From Bacteroides intestinalis (GTDB lineage: Bacteria; Bacteroidota; Bacteroidia; Bacteroidales; Bacteroidaceae): a stretch of 64,000 nt of DNA. Both the position numbers and the translations under genes were made by a program. The stretch covers positions 452,705 through 516,704 of the forward strand of contig NZ_CABJDN010000004.1 in assembly GCF_902364365.1 (NCBI RefSeq). The letters are read 5' to 3'. Within the stretch, counting starts at the first letter, position 1. Every line of letters starts with the position of its first letter. The notes beneath the pieces are model-generated. The model saw only the letters and a list, made by a program, of their open reading frames with translations. It was not told the origin of the DNA and searched no databases. Positions 55,038-63,853 of the stretch are shown piece by piece.

Positions 55038-56186
55038 ATGGATAAAATTACAGTACCTTTTATTACAGGTGATGGGGTAGGAGTTGAAATTACTCCTTCT
55101 ATGCAAGCTATTGTGAATGCTGCCGTGCAGAAAGCATATAGCGGCGGGCGGCAGATTGAATGGATGGAAGTGTGGGCAGGCGAACGGGCTTTTGAAAAGT
55201 GCGGGCTGTGGTTGCCTGACGAAACGATGGAAGCTTTCCGTGATTATAAAGTGGGTATCAAAGGTCCGCTGACGACTCCTGTCGGTGGTGGCATCCGTTC
55301 ATTGAACGTGGCATTGCGCCAGACACTGGACTTGTATGTATGCCTGCGGCCGGTTCGTTGGTATCAGGGCATCCACTCTCCGGTTCGTCATCCGGAGAAG
55401 GTGAACATGACTGTATTTCGTGAGAATACGGAAGATATTTATGCAGGTATCGAGTGGGAAGCCGGTACACCGGAGGCTGAGAAGTTCTATAAGTTTCTGC
55501 ACGATGAGATGGGGGTAAAGAAAGTACGGTTCCCCAAGACGTCTTCTTTCGGTGTGAAACCTGTTTCAAAAGAAGGAACGGAACGATTGGTACGTGCTGC
55601 CTGCCGGTATGCACTTGAGAATAATCTGCCTTCCGTGACGTTGGTGCACAAGGGAAATATTATGAAGTTTACCGAAGGAGGTTTCAAAAAGTGGGGCTAC
55701 GAGCTGGCTGAACGTGAGTTTGGAGAAGCATTGGCTGACGGAAGACTGGTGATAAAAGATTGTATTGCGGATGCTTTCCTACAAAATACATTGTTGATTC
55801 CTGAAGAATATTCTGTGATTGCTACCCTTAATCTGAATGGAGATTATGTTTCCGATCAGTTGGCTGCCATGGTGGGCGGTATCGGTATTGCTCCCGGTGC
55901 AAATATCAACTACCAGACCGGACATGCCATCTTTGAAGCCACCCATGGTACGGCACCGAATATTGCAGGCAAAGATATTGTGAATCCCTGTTCCATCATT
56001 CTGTCTGCCGTAATGATGCTCGAATACTTTGGTTGGAAAGAATCTGCTTCTTTGATAGAACATGCCTTGGAACGAAGTTTCCTTGATGCCCGTGCTACCG
56101 CCGACCTGGCGCGCTTCATGCCCGGCGGCGTCTCTTTGTCCACTTCTGCCTTTACCCGGGAGATAGTGGAAAGAATTGAAAAATAA
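55038..56186 (+). CDS. icd: Isocitrate dehydrogenase (NADP type)
   Basis: ATG 55038 gives [20 protein letters not shown] and 382 residues. Isocitrate/metal-binding features include the [20 protein letters not shown] loop, [37 protein letters not shown] and [18 protein letters not shown]. The coenzyme region [19 protein letters not shown] is the usual isocitrate/isopropylmalate dehydrogenase fold. It oxidises isocitrate to 2-oxoglutarate. Alternative upstream starts overlap acn and are rejected. NADP preference is assumed from family. Confidence 0.94.
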   Translation: MDKITVPFITGDGVGVEITPSMQAIVNAAVQKAYSGGRQIEWMEVWAGERAFEKCGLWLPDETMEAFRDYKVGIKGPLTTPVGGGIRSLNVALRQTLDLYVCLRPVRWYQGIHSPVRHPEKVNMTVFRENTEDIYAGIEWEAGTPEAEKFYKFLHDEMGVKKVRFPKTSSFGVKPVSKEGTERLVRAACRYALENNLPSVTLVHKGNIMKFTEGGFKKWGYELAEREFGEALADGRLVIKDCIADAFLQNTLLIPEEYSVIATLNLNGDYVSDQLAAMVGGIGIAPGANINYQTGHAIFEATHGTAPNIAGKDIVNPCSIILSAVMMLEYFGWKESASLIEHALERSFLDARATADLARFMPGGVSLSTSAFTREIVERIEK

Positions 56187-56211
56187 TACTAACGATTAAA
56201 ACGATACGAAA

Positions 56212-57555
56212 ATGAAGAAGGAATATTTAGTGTATAAGCTTTCCGAGGATATGAAGGAAGCAGTTCGGATTGATACCGAATTATTCTCCAAATTTGATGT
56301 GAAGCGCGGCTTGCGTAATGAAGACGGCACGGGCGTGTTGGTTGGACTCACCAGAATTGGTAATGTAGTGGGTTACGAACGTATTCCTGGCGGTGGCTTG
56401 AAACCTATCCCGGGTAAGTTGTTCTACCGTGGTTATGATGTAGAGGATATTGTCCATGCTTTTGTTAAAGAGAAACGTTTCGGGTTTGAGGAAGTGGCTT
56501 ATCTGTTACTGTCCGGTAATTTACCCGATAAGGAGGGGTTAGCTTCTTTCCGTGAACTGATTAATGATAATATGCCGTTGGAACAGAAAACCAAGATGAA
56601 TATTATCGAACTGGAAGGAAATAATATTATGAATATCCTGGCACGCAGTGTACTTGAGATGTATCGTTTTGATCCTGCTGCCGATGATACTTCCCGTGAC
56701 AACCTGATGCGCCAGAGCATTGAATTGATTTCTAAGTTCCCGACTATTATTGCGTATGCATATAATATGTTGCGTCATGCCACTTTCGGCCGTTCGCTGC
56801 ATATTCGCCATCCGCAGGAAAATCTTTCTATAGCCGAAAATTTCCTCTATATGCTGAAACGTAATTATACACAGTTGGATGCCCGTACACTCGACCTTTT
56901 ATTGGTGCTTCAAGCAGAGCATGGTGGTGGTAATAACTCCACTTTCACGGTTCGTGTTACTTCTTCTACCGGAACGGATACATACTCGTCCATTGCCGCA
57001 GGTATCGGTTCGTTGAAAGGTCCGCTTCATGGCGGTGCAAATATTCAGGTGGCTGATATGTTCCATCATTTACAGGAGAATATTCAGGACTGGACGAGTG
57101 TGGATGAAATCGACACTTACTTCACCCGTATGCTGAATAAGGAAGTTTATAACAAGACCGGATTGATTTACGGTATCGGACATGCTGTTTATACAATTTC
57201 CGATCCACGTGCTATCTTACTGAAAGAACTGGCTCGTGATCTTGCCCGGGAAAAAGGTAAAGAGCGCGAGTTTGCTTTCCTTGAACTCTTGGAAGAACGT
57301 GCTATCGAAACTTTCGGTCGCGTGAAGAATAATGGAAAGACGGTATCGAGCAACGTTGATTTCTATTCCGGCTTTGTTTATGAAATGATTGGATTACCGC
57401 AGGAAATCTTTACGCCATTGTTTGCTATGGCTCGTATCGTCGGCTGGTGTGCGCACCGCAATGAAGAATTGAACTTTGAAGGTAAGCGTATCATTCGTCC
57501 GGCATACAAAAATGTACTCGAAGATACGGTTTATGTACCTATTAAGAAGCGATAA
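56212..57555 (+). CDS. gltA: Citrate synthase
   Basis: The 447-residue enzyme has the small-subunit segment GKLFYRGYDVEDIVHAF near residue 72. The catalytic region includes LHGGANIQVADMF, GIGHAVYTISDPRAILL (active-site His) and SSNVDFYSGFVYEMIGLP (active-site Asp). It condenses acetyl-CoA with oxaloacetate. It ends the acn-icd-gltA cluster, 25 bp after icd. No clear terminator follows at once; the next structure is a REP-like palindrome 76 bp downstream. Confidence 0.96.
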   Translation: MKKEYLVYKLSEDMKEAVRIDTELFSKFDVKRGLRNEDGTGVLVGLTRIGNVVGYERIPGGGLKPIPGKLFYRGYDVEDIVHAFVKEKRFGFEEVAYLLLSGNLPDKEGLASFRELINDNMPLEQKTKMNIIELEGNNIMNILARSVLEMYRFDPAADDTSRDNLMRQSIELISKFPTIIAYAYNMLRHATFGRSLHIRHPQENLSIAENFLYMLKRNYTQLDARTLDLLLVLQAEHGGGNNSTFTVRVTSSTGTDTYSSIAAGIGSLKGPLHGGANIQVADMFHHLQENIQDWTSVDEIDTYFTRMLNKEVYNKTGLIYGIGHAVYTISDPRAILLKELARDLAREKGKEREFAFLELLEERAIETFGRVKNNGKTVSSNVDFYSGFVYEMIGLPQEIFTPLFAMARIVGWCAHRNEELNFEGKRIIRPAYKNVLEDTVYVPIKKR

Positions 57556-57630
57556 ATAGGAGTAAAACGGGAAAGAAAAGAAGTGATTAGTGTTTAGTGA
57601 TAAGTGATAAGCGCCATTCGGGATATTATT

Positions 57631-57728
57631 TTTTAGACGCGGATGACGCGGATAACGCGGATTTAAAAGGCTGCGCTATAAAAAAATAAAAAAAAGATCC
57701 GCGTCATCCGTGTCATCCGCGTCTAAAA
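57631..57728. repeat. REP-like palindrome of GACGCGGAT units
   Basis: A 32-nt arm (57631-57662) starting TTTTAGACGCGGATGACG is matched by an inverted arm (57697-57728) with 30 of 32 positions complementary. Each arm is three tandem 9-10 nt ACGCGGAT words. The 34-nt loop is A-rich. From memory, the word resembles a dispersed intergenic repeat in Bacteroides. It follows gltA and may act as terminator or mRNA stabiliser. Before it, 57576-57612 holds degenerate GTGATTAG-type words. Confidence 0.75.
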
Positions 57729-57869
57729 GATTATTTATCATTTAGTTCATAACCCTCCAGTAATGAGACCGTTTTTTCTAAACTGTTTGTACTGATTTAT
57801 TAATACTAAAAGTGCTTTTGTAACTAGTTGACTATTAGAGGTGTATAATAACCCTATCTCAGTATACGA

Positions 57870-57935
57870 CTGAGGTACCCTAAGTATGATACTGAGATAC
57901 CCTAAGTATGGGACTGAGATACCCTAAGTATGCAA
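57870..57935. repeat. Three 22-bp tandem repeats
   Basis: Units at 57870, 57892 and 57914 read CTGAG(A/G)TACCCTAAGTATG plus three variable bases. They contain TACCC and GTAT words and are flanked by CTCAGT/ACTGAG dyads at 57857-57875. This is the same period as the arrays at 7457 and 46160. Confidence 0.85.
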
Positions 57936-57982
57936 CTATGTCTCATTCTGTTTTCTTTAGTAAGTAACTTTGTACTCATTTC

Positions 57983-58047
57983 TGACGTAAATCGCTAACT
58001 TATCACTTTGATTTAAAATTTATTGTTTTTTGACATAATTCGCTAAC
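57983..58047 (+). promoter_or_regulatory. Two direct repeats upstream of the steroid-reductase operon
   Basis: TGACGTAAATCGCTAAC (57983-57999) and TGACATAATTCGCTAAC (58031-58047) differ at only two positions and lie 48 bp apart. The downstream copy ends about 50 bp before the -7 element, a suitable place for an activator or repressor site. Confidence 0.5.
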
Positions 58048-58099
58048 GTCTTTGTAAACTAATTAAGGGGAAGAAGTTTTCTTTTTCCTCCTTTTTATA

Positions 58100-58107
58100 T
58101 ATCTTTG
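58100..58107 (+). promoter_or_regulatory. -7 element of the steroid-reductase operon
   Basis: TATCTTTG is an exact TAnnTTTG match, 23 bp before the ATG at 58131. Confidence 0.7.
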
Positions 58108-58130
58108 CCTGTACTTAAATCGAAACAAGT

Positions 58131-58892
58131 ATGGAACAAGGGACTTTTCAGTTATTTCTTGGTGTAATGAGCATCATTGCACTGTTTGTTTTTATCGTAC
58201 TTTATTTTGTCAAAGCGGGATATGGAATGTTCCGCACTGCATCTTGGGGCATTTCTATTAATAATAAATTGGCGTGGATGCTGATGGAAGCACCTGTGTT
58301 TATTGTGATGTTGTTACTCTGGTGGAATTCACCACGATATAATTCAATTGTTCCCCTGATTTTCTTTCTCTTATTCCAATTGCATTATTTCCAGCGCGCT
58401 TTTGTGTTCCCTTTCCTGCTGAAGGGAAAGAGTCGTATGCCGCTTGCCATTATGATGATGGGAATGCTGTTCAACCTCCTAAATGGCTTTATGCAAGGAG
58501 AATGGCTTTTTTATCTGGCTCCTGAAACTCTTTATACACCGGAGTGGCTGCTGACTCCCCAGTTTATTATTGGAGTATTGCTATTCTTTACCGGAATGGG
58601 AATCAACTGGTATTCGGATTATGTAATCCGCCATCTTCGTAAACCGGGAGATACGCGGCATTACCTTCCATCGCAGGGGATGTATCGTTATGTCACCTCT
58701 GCCAATTACTTTGGTGAAATTATAGAATGGGCAGGATGGGCTATATTGACTTGGTCGCTCTCCGGACTGGTTTTCCTGTGGTGGACAGTGGCTAATCTGG
58801 TTCCTCGTGCCAATGCCATCTGGCATCGCTATAAAGAAGAGTTTGGAGATGAGGTGGGAAACCGGAAACGTGTTTTTCCGTTCCTCTATTAA
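58131..58892 (+). CDS. Membrane steroid 5-alpha-reductase family protein (5AR)
   Basis: The 253-residue protein has about six hydrophobic segments (for example 8-28, 49-65, 75-92, 103-118, 135-155, 200-225) and the C-terminal steroid 5-alpha-reductase domain. The signature runs through YRYVTSANYFGEIIEWAGWA, TVANLVPRANAIWHRYKEEF and RKRVFPFLY, closely following the NFFGEI...NLGPRA...PFIF pattern of human SRD5A2. The family reduces a delta-4 3-oxo-steroid with NADPH to the 5-alpha product. It heads a three-gene operon with an old-yellow-enzyme reductase and a short-chain dehydrogenase, the gene content reported for Bacteroidales that form isoallolithocholic acid. Substrate is inferred from this context. 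Confidence 0.88.
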   Translation: MEQGTFQLFLGVMSIIALFVFIVLYFVKAGYGMFRTASWGISINNKLAWMLMEAPVFIVMLLLWWNSPRYNSIVPLIFFLLFQLHYFQRAFVFPFLLKGKSRMPLAIMMMGMLFNLLNGFMQGEWLFYLAPETLYTPEWLLTPQFIIGVLLFFTGMGINWYSDYVIRHLRKPGDTRHYLPSQGMYRYVTSANYFGEIIEWAGWAILTWSLSGLVFLWWTVANLVPRANAIWHRYKEEFGDEVGNRKRVFPFLY

Positions 58893-58930
58893 TCTCTCCA
58901 CTTATAAATCACAAATCATAAATAATACTC

Positions 58931-60151
58931 ATGAGCAAGTTATTTACTCCTGTAACTTTTGGTCCGCTGACTTTACGGAATCGTACTATCCGTTCGGCGG
59001 CATTTGAAAGTATGTGTCCGGGTAATGCCCCTTCGCAAATGTTGCTTGACTATCACCGTTCAGTTGCGGCTGGCGGTGTTGGAATGACTACTGTGGCCTA
59101 TGCAGCTGTCACCCAAAGTGGTTTGTCGTTCGACCGCCAATTATGGATGCGCCCTGAAATCATACCCGGATTAAAAGAACTGACTGATGCTGTACATGCC
59201 GAAGGTGCTGCAGCAGCTATACAGTTGGGACATTGCGGCAATATGTCGCATAAAAGTATCTGTGGTGTTACTCCTGTCGGAGCTTCCACCGGTTTTAATC
59301 TTTACTCACCTACTTTTGTTCGTGGCTTGAAAAAAGAGGAATTGCCGGAGATGGCACGTGCATACGGTCGTGCTGTGAATCTGGCCCGTGAGGCAGGCTT
59401 TGATGCAGTTGAAATACATGCCGGACACGGATATTTAATTTCTCAGTTCCTTTCTCCTTATACTAATCGTCGTAAGGATTGTTTCGGCGGATCTTTGGAG
59501 AATAGGATGCGTTTTATGGACATGGTGATGGAGGAAGTGATGACAGCTGCCGGAACCGACATGGCTGTATTGGTGAAAATGAATATGCGCGATGGTTTCC
59601 GTGGCGGGATGGAAATGGATGAGACTATGCAGGTGGCAAAACGCCTGGAGCAATCGGGCGCTCATGCATTGGTGCTAAGTGGAGGTTTTGTTAGTAAGGC
59701 TCCTATGTATGTGATGCGTGGTCAGATGCCTATCCGTTCTATGACTCATTATATGAATTGCTGGTGGCTGAAGTATGGAGTGCGAATGGTAGGAAAGTGG
59801 ATGATACCGACCGTTCCTTTTAAAGAGGCTTACTTTCTGGAAGATGCGCTGAAATTCCGGACGGAAATAAAGATGCCATTGGTATATGTAGGTGGCTTAG
59901 TTTCGCGTGAGAAAATAGATGAGGTACTGGATGATGGCTTTGAAGCAGTGCAGATGGCACGTGCCCTGCTTAACGAACCGGGTTTTGTCAACCGTATGCG
60001 TGAAGAGGAGAAAGCACATTGTAATTGTAAACATAGTAATTATTGTATTGCACGGATGTATTCCATTGAAATGGCATGCCATCAGCATTTGAATGAAGAA
60101 CTTCCGGCCGGCTTGAAGCGGGAAATTACAAAAATAGAAGCAAAAGGATAA
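58931..60151 (+). CDS. Old-yellow-enzyme-type flavin reductase (5-beta-reductase-like, 5BR)
   Basis: The 406-residue FMN TIM-barrel protein opens with TPVTFGPLTLRNRTIRSA. It contains AIQLGHCGNMSHK, the HAGHGYLISQFLSPYTNRRKD active-site segment with GGSLENRMRF, and the FMN-phosphate loop YVGGLVSREKIDEVLDDGF followed by VQMARALLNEPG. A C-terminal CNCKHSNYC cluster recalls the Cys residues of Fe-S members but no extra NADH domain follows, so it is the single-domain type. In the known bile-acid clusters this partner interconverts 3-oxo-5-beta and 3-oxo-delta-4 steroids. It lies 38 bp after 5AR and overlaps the next gene by one base (TAATG). Confidence 0.87.
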   Translation: MSKLFTPVTFGPLTLRNRTIRSAAFESMCPGNAPSQMLLDYHRSVAAGGVGMTTVAYAAVTQSGLSFDRQLWMRPEIIPGLKELTDAVHAEGAAAAIQLGHCGNMSHKSICGVTPVGASTGFNLYSPTFVRGLKKEELPEMARAYGRAVNLAREAGFDAVEIHAGHGYLISQFLSPYTNRRKDCFGGSLENRMRFMDMVMEEVMTAAGTDMAVLVKMNMRDGFRGGMEMDETMQVAKRLEQSGAHALVLSGGFVSKAPMYVMRGQMPIRSMTHYMNCWWLKYGVRMVGKWMIPTVPFKEAYFLEDALKFRTEIKMPLVYVGGLVSREKIDEVLDDGFEAVQMARALLNEPGFVNRMREEEKAHCNCKHSNYCIARMYSIEMACHQHLNEELPAGLKREITKIEAKG

Positions 60152-60996
60152 TGAAACAGAAACTTGCAGTTATAACCGGAGCAGATGGCGGTATGGGAAT
60201 GGAGATTACACGCGCTGTTGCTGCCGCCGGATATAAAGTCATTATGGCGTGTCGTGATCCTGAAATCGCAGAAGAGAAACGCCAGTTTATAATGCGGGAA
60301 ACAGGAAATGTAGCATTGGAGATAGTACCGGTCAATCTTGCTTCTTTGTCTTCTACAGCTTTTTTTGCCAATGAACTTCTTCAGCGTGGAGAAGCTATTG
60401 CCTTGTTAATGAACAATGCCGGCACCATGGAAACGAAACGTCGTATTACCGAAGAGGGATTGGAGCGTACGGTGAGTGTTAATTATGTAGCTCCCTATTT
60501 GTTGACCCGTAAATTGTTACCATTGATGGGAGAGGGAAGCCGGATTGTAAATATGGTGTCTTGTACTTATGCTATTGGTAAACTGGATTTTCCAGACTTC
60601 TTTTGGCGTGGAAAGAAAGGAGCTTTCTGGCGTATTCCAATTTATAGTAATACGAAATTGGCATTAACTCTGTTTACAATAGCTCTATCGGAGAAGGTGA
60701 AATCCAAAGGTATTGTTGTCAATGCTGCCGATCCGGGCATTGTTTCCACAAAAATCATTACGATGCATATGTGGTTTGATCCGTTGACGGATATCTTTTT
60801 CCGGCCTTTCATACGTACACCTCGTCAGGGAGCAGCGACAGCCATCAGTTTGTTGCTGGATGAAGATGCAGGAAAACGTACTGGAACATTGAATGTAAGT
60901 TGTCACCCTAAAAAACTTTCAGGGAAATTCCTTCACCATGTACAGATGAAGGAACTATGGGATCAGACAGAAGAAATTGTGGCAAAATGGCTATAA
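60151..60996 (+). CDS. Short-chain dehydrogenase (hydroxysteroid-dehydrogenase-like)
   Basis: The 281-residue classical-type SDR has the nucleotide motif TGADGGMGMEITRAVAAAGY near residue 10, an Arg after the second strand (MACRDP, usually NADP-favouring), NNAG (LLMNNAGTMETKRR), a catalytic Ser region (VNMVSCTYA) and the YSNTK catalytic Tyr-Lys pair. The sequence resembles retinol-dehydrogenase-like SDRs. In the operon its expected task is reduction of the 3-keto group left after 5-alpha reduction, giving a 3-hydroxy (iso) product. Alpha or beta stereochemistry cannot be read from sequence. Start overlaps the preceding stop. A terminator follows. Confidence 0.85.
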   Translation: MKQKLAVITGADGGMGMEITRAVAAAGYKVIMACRDPEIAEEKRQFIMRETGNVALEIVPVNLASLSSTAFFANELLQRGEAIALLMNNAGTMETKRRITEEGLERTVSVNYVAPYLLTRKLLPLMGEGSRIVNMVSCTYAIGKLDFPDFFWRGKKGAFWRIPIYSNTKLALTLFTIALSEKVKSKGIVVNAADPGIVSTKIITMHMWFDPLTDIFFRPFIRTPRQGAATAISLLLDEDAGKRTGTLNVSCHPKKLSGKFLHHVQMKELWDQTEEIVAKWL

Positions 60997-60999
60997 TGA

Positions 61000-61032
61000 A
61001 AAAGGCGCGGATGAATTTCATCTGCGCCTTTG
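61000..61032. terminator. Terminator between the reductase operon and pfkA
   Basis: AAAGGCGCGGATGAA and TTCATCTGCGCCTTT pair with one mismatch. A-run and T-run flanks suit both convergent transcripts. Confidence 0.82.
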
Positions 61033-61052
61033 CATATTTCACTATATTCTAT

Positions 61053-62033
61053 TTAAATAGAGAGTTCTCTCAATACATTTACCAAGTCTTTTTTGATTGG
61101 CTTATCATTCTTGATAGCTTTTGTGAAAGGAACGTATACTACTTCATCATGTTCGATACCAACCATTACATTGCGTTGTCCATCCATGATGGCATCGATA
61201 GCTGCCGCACCGAGTCGGCTGGCAAGGATACGATCGTGAGCTGTAGGACTTCCACCGCGCTGCAAGTGTCCAAGGATAGTAACACGTACATCGTATTGAG
61301 GATATTCATTCTTCACACGTTCTGCAAAGTGCATGGCTCCACCTGTCAGTTCGCTTTCCGCAACAATTACAATACTACTGTTTTTGGATTTGCGGAAACC
61401 GTTTTTGATGAATTCTTCCAGTTGATCGACTTCCGTACTGAACTCTGGAATGATAGCGGCCTCTGCACCTGAGGCAATAGCACCGTTCAAAGCAAGGAAA
61501 CCAGCATCACGTCCCATTACTTCCACAAAGAACAAACGTTCATGAGAAGTTGCCGTATCGCGGATTTTATCCACTGCATCCAGAATGGTATTCAAAGCTG
61601 TATCATAACCGATAGTCGTATCTGTTCCGTACAGATCATTGTCGATAGTACCGGGTAATCCGATACAAGGTACATCAAACTCTTGTGCGAAAATACGTGC
61701 ACCCGTCAATGAACCGTCACCACCAATGATAACCAAGGCATCAATACCTTCCTTTTTCATATTATCATATGCAATCTGGCGTCCTTCAGGAGTAGTGAAC
61801 TCCTGACAACGAGCTGTTTTCAGGATAGTACCACCTAATTGTATAATATTACTTACGTTCTGGCTTTTGAATTCTTTGATTTCACCGGTTACCAGACCTC
61901 TGTAACCTCTATATATACCTTTTACTTGTAATCCGTTGTAAATAGCAGCACGTGTTACCGCACGAATAGCAGCGTTCATTCCCGGTGCATCACCACCGGA
62001 TGTCAAAATACCTATGCACTTAACTGTTCCCAT
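61053..62033 (-). CDS. pfkA: ATP-dependent 6-phosphofructokinase
   Basis: The 326-residue enzyme has the PFK signatures [19 protein letters not shown] near residue 10, [51 protein letters not shown] with the catalytic Asp, and [12 protein letters not shown]. Gly following the first GGD motif (GGDGS) fits the ATP-using rather than pyrophosphate-using type. It commits fructose-6-phosphate to glycolysis in the cytoplasm. Two -7 elements lie upstream. It is followed by ordinary convergent termination. Confidence 0.95.
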   Translation of the reverse strand: MGTVKCIGILTSGGDAPGMNAAIRAVTRAAIYNGLQVKGIYRGYRGLVTGEIKEFKSQNVSNIIQLGGTILKTARCQEFTTPEGRQIAYDNMKKEGIDALVIIGGDGSLTGARIFAQEFDVPCIGLPGTIDNDLYGTDTTIGYDTALNTILDAVDKIRDTATSHERLFFVEVMGRDAGFLALNGAIASGAEAAIIPEFSTEVDQLEEFIKNGFRKSKNSSIVIVAESELTGGAMHFAERVKNEYPQYDVRVTILGHLQRGGSPTAHDRILASRLGAAAIDAIMDGQRNVMVGIEHDEVVYVPFTKAIKNDKPIKKDLVNVLRELSI

Positions 62034-62066
62034 AACAATCTTTTAGTTTGGTTTAAATAATCACCG

Positions 62067-62074
62067 CAAAAATA
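62067..62074 (-). promoter_or_regulatory. Proximal -7 element of pfkA
   Basis: The minus strand reads TATTTTTG, matching TAnnTTTG, 33 bp before the pfkA ATG. Confidence 0.6.
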
Positions 62075-62140
62075 GTGCAAGTTAAGAGCAAAAGCAAAAA
62101 ACATTTTGCTTTTGCCGAAACGCAGCCTATTTCCGCTCGG

Positions 62141-62148
62141 CAAAGATA
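62141..62148 (-). promoter_or_regulatory. Possible distal -7 element of pfkA
   Basis: The minus strand reads TATCTTTG, a consensus match 107 bp before the ATG, suggesting a second start site. Confidence 0.45.
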
Positions 62149-62207
62149 GCAAAAAGCTGAGGGCGTGATTCATATTTAACGTTAATTTGTTGTTTCAAAA
62201 CGGTGAC

Positions 62208-63080
62208 TTATTGTCCTGTAAGTCGTGATTGAATGGCCTTTGAAATTTCTTCCATCAGCCATTTGGGAGTGGAGGTTGCTCCACATACTCCGATAGAGGA
62301 AGCTCCGGTAAGCAGAGAACTGTCTATCTCTTCAGCGCTGTCTATCAGATGCGAATTAGGGTTGACTTTTTTGCATTCGCTGAACAACATTTTCCCATTG
62401 GAACTTTTCTTGCCACTTACAAAGAATACCAGATCGTGTGAAGCGGCAAATTTCCGTATGTTCGGAATTCGATTGGCTACTTGTCGGCAGATGGTATCAT
62501 AATATTCAAATGTGACATCAGGCGAGATATGTTCTTTGATGTATTCTACGATTTTCTGGAATTCGTCCAGTGACTTTGTTGTCTGCGAATATAAACGGAT
62601 GCTCTTGGTAAGATCCAGATTTTTAGCTTCTTCCAGCTTTTCTATAACGATTGCTTCTCCGGTAGTTTGTCCCACTAAACCAAGGACTTCTGCATGACCG
62701 GTTTTTCCATAGATAACGATTTGTTTCTCCTCGGTATCTTTCTGAGCATATTCTTGCTTGATTTTCTTCTGCAAGCGGAGTACTACCGGACAAGTGGCAT
62801 CGATAATTTCAATATTGTTACGGCGGGCGATTTCATAGGTTTCGGGAGGCTCTCCGTGGGCACGCAACAAAACTTTGGCATCATGTAGATGATTGAAATC
62901 ATCGTGATTGATAGTGATGAGGCCCATCTCTTTCAAGCGTTCCACTTCACGACTATTGTGCACAATGTCTCCCAGGCAATACAAAGTACCGCCATTGGCT
63001 AGTTCTTCTTCAGCTTTATTTATTGCAGTGACTACACCGAAGCAGAAGCCGGATCCCTCATCTATTTCTACTTTTACCAT
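62208..63080 (-). CDS. ispH: 4-hydroxy-3-methylbut-2-enyl diphosphate reductase
   Basis: This 290-residue enzyme performs the last step of the MEP isoprenoid pathway, making IPP and DMAPP. The three Fe-S ligand Cys are visible in GSGFCFGVVTAINKAEE (N-terminal), DATCPVVLRLQKK and GVCGATSTPKWLMEE (C-terminal). HSREVERLKEMGL, LRAHGEPPETYEIA and VSGKKSSNGKMLFSECKK are further family segments. It follows cmk by 61 bp on the same strand, an arrangement common in Bacteroidales. Confidence 0.96.
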   Translation of the reverse strand: MVKVEIDEGSGFCFGVVTAINKAEEELANGGTLYCLGDIVHNSREVERLKEMGLITINHDDFNHLHDAKVLLRAHGEPPETYEIARRNNIEIIDATCPVVLRLQKKIKQEYAQKDTEEKQIVIYGKTGHAEVLGLVGQTTGEAIVIEKLEEAKNLDLTKSIRLYSQTTKSLDEFQKIVEYIKEHISPDVTFEYYDTICRQVANRIPNIRKFAASHDLVFFVSGKKSSNGKMLFSECKKVNPNSHLIDSAEEIDSSLLTGASSIGVCGATSTPKWLMEEISKAIQSRLTGQ

Positions 63081-63141
63081 AATATAATATGTTGATATAG
63101 ATATTTTAAGCAGATATTCGGAAAGGCTACATCCTTTTCCT

Positions 63142-63831
63142 TTATCCCTTAACGGTCTTATCGAATTGTTCTTGTAACCATTTTTTTTGTTGGGAAATAG
63201 TCATTTGTGTATTGTCTAACAACAATGCGTCGTCAGCTTTGCGAAGTGGGCTTACTTCACGGTTCTGATCGATATAATCCCGTTGCTTTACGTTCTCAAG
63301 TATTTCATCAAAACTGGCTTCTTGTCCTTTGGCTTTCAATTCGTCATAACGACGCTGTGCGCGGATCTCGGGGGAGGCAGTTACAAATATTTTTAGTTCC
63401 GCATCAGGAAAAACCGTAGTTCCGATATCACGTCCATCCATGACAATACCTTTGGAATTACCCATTGCCTGTTGCTGTGCCACCATTGCTTCGCGTACAA
63501 ATCCTAAAGTTGCAATAGGGCTGACGCGAGAAGAAACTTCCATGCTACGGATTTTATTTTCCACATTCACACCGTTCAGGTAGGTATCCGGGCGTCCGGT
63601 CGACGGATTTAGTTGAAATGAAATATGAATATTACCGATTTCTTTCTGAAGTCTTTCCGCATCAATCTCATTTCCTTTAAAGATGCCATTTTCTATACTG
63701 TATAAAGTGACTGCACGATACATGGCGCCACTGTCGATGTATATGTAACCTATTTCACGGGCAAGATCTTTTGCCATGGTACTTTTTCCACAGGAGGAAA
63801 AACCGTCGATTGCGATAGTTATCTTTTTCAT
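63142..63831 (-). CDS. cmk: Cytidylate kinase
   Basis: The 229-residue kinase phosphorylates CMP and dCMP. It has the P-loop [34 protein letters not shown] for nucleotide binding, [20 protein letters not shown], and the [11 protein letters not shown] lid region. Usual length. It lies between the porQ-like gene (22-bp gap) and ispH, likely in one operon. Confidence 0.96.
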   Translation of the reverse strand: MKKITIAIDGFSSCGKSTMAKDLAREIGYIYIDSGAMYRAVTLYSIENGIFKGNEIDAERLQKEIGNIHISFQLNPSTGRPDTYLNGVNVENKIRSMEVSSRVSPIATLGFVREAMVAQQQAMGNSKGIVMDGRDIGTTVFPDAELKIFVTASPEIRAQRRYDELKAKGQEASFDEILENVKQRDYIDQNREVSPLRKADDALLLDNTQMTISQQKKWLQEQFDKTVKG

Positions 63832-63853
63832 TTTGAGTTATACTATTTATATA

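Noticed and set aside
57631..57728. Invertible promoter (phase-variation switch) flanked by inverted repeats
   Set aside because: The 34-nt loop contains no TAnnTTTG motif, and no site-specific recombinase gene is nearby.
60957..61472. 171-codon plus-strand frame across the end of the SDR gene and pfkA
   Set aside because: It overlaps conserved PfkA motifs in antisense and the shared terminator.
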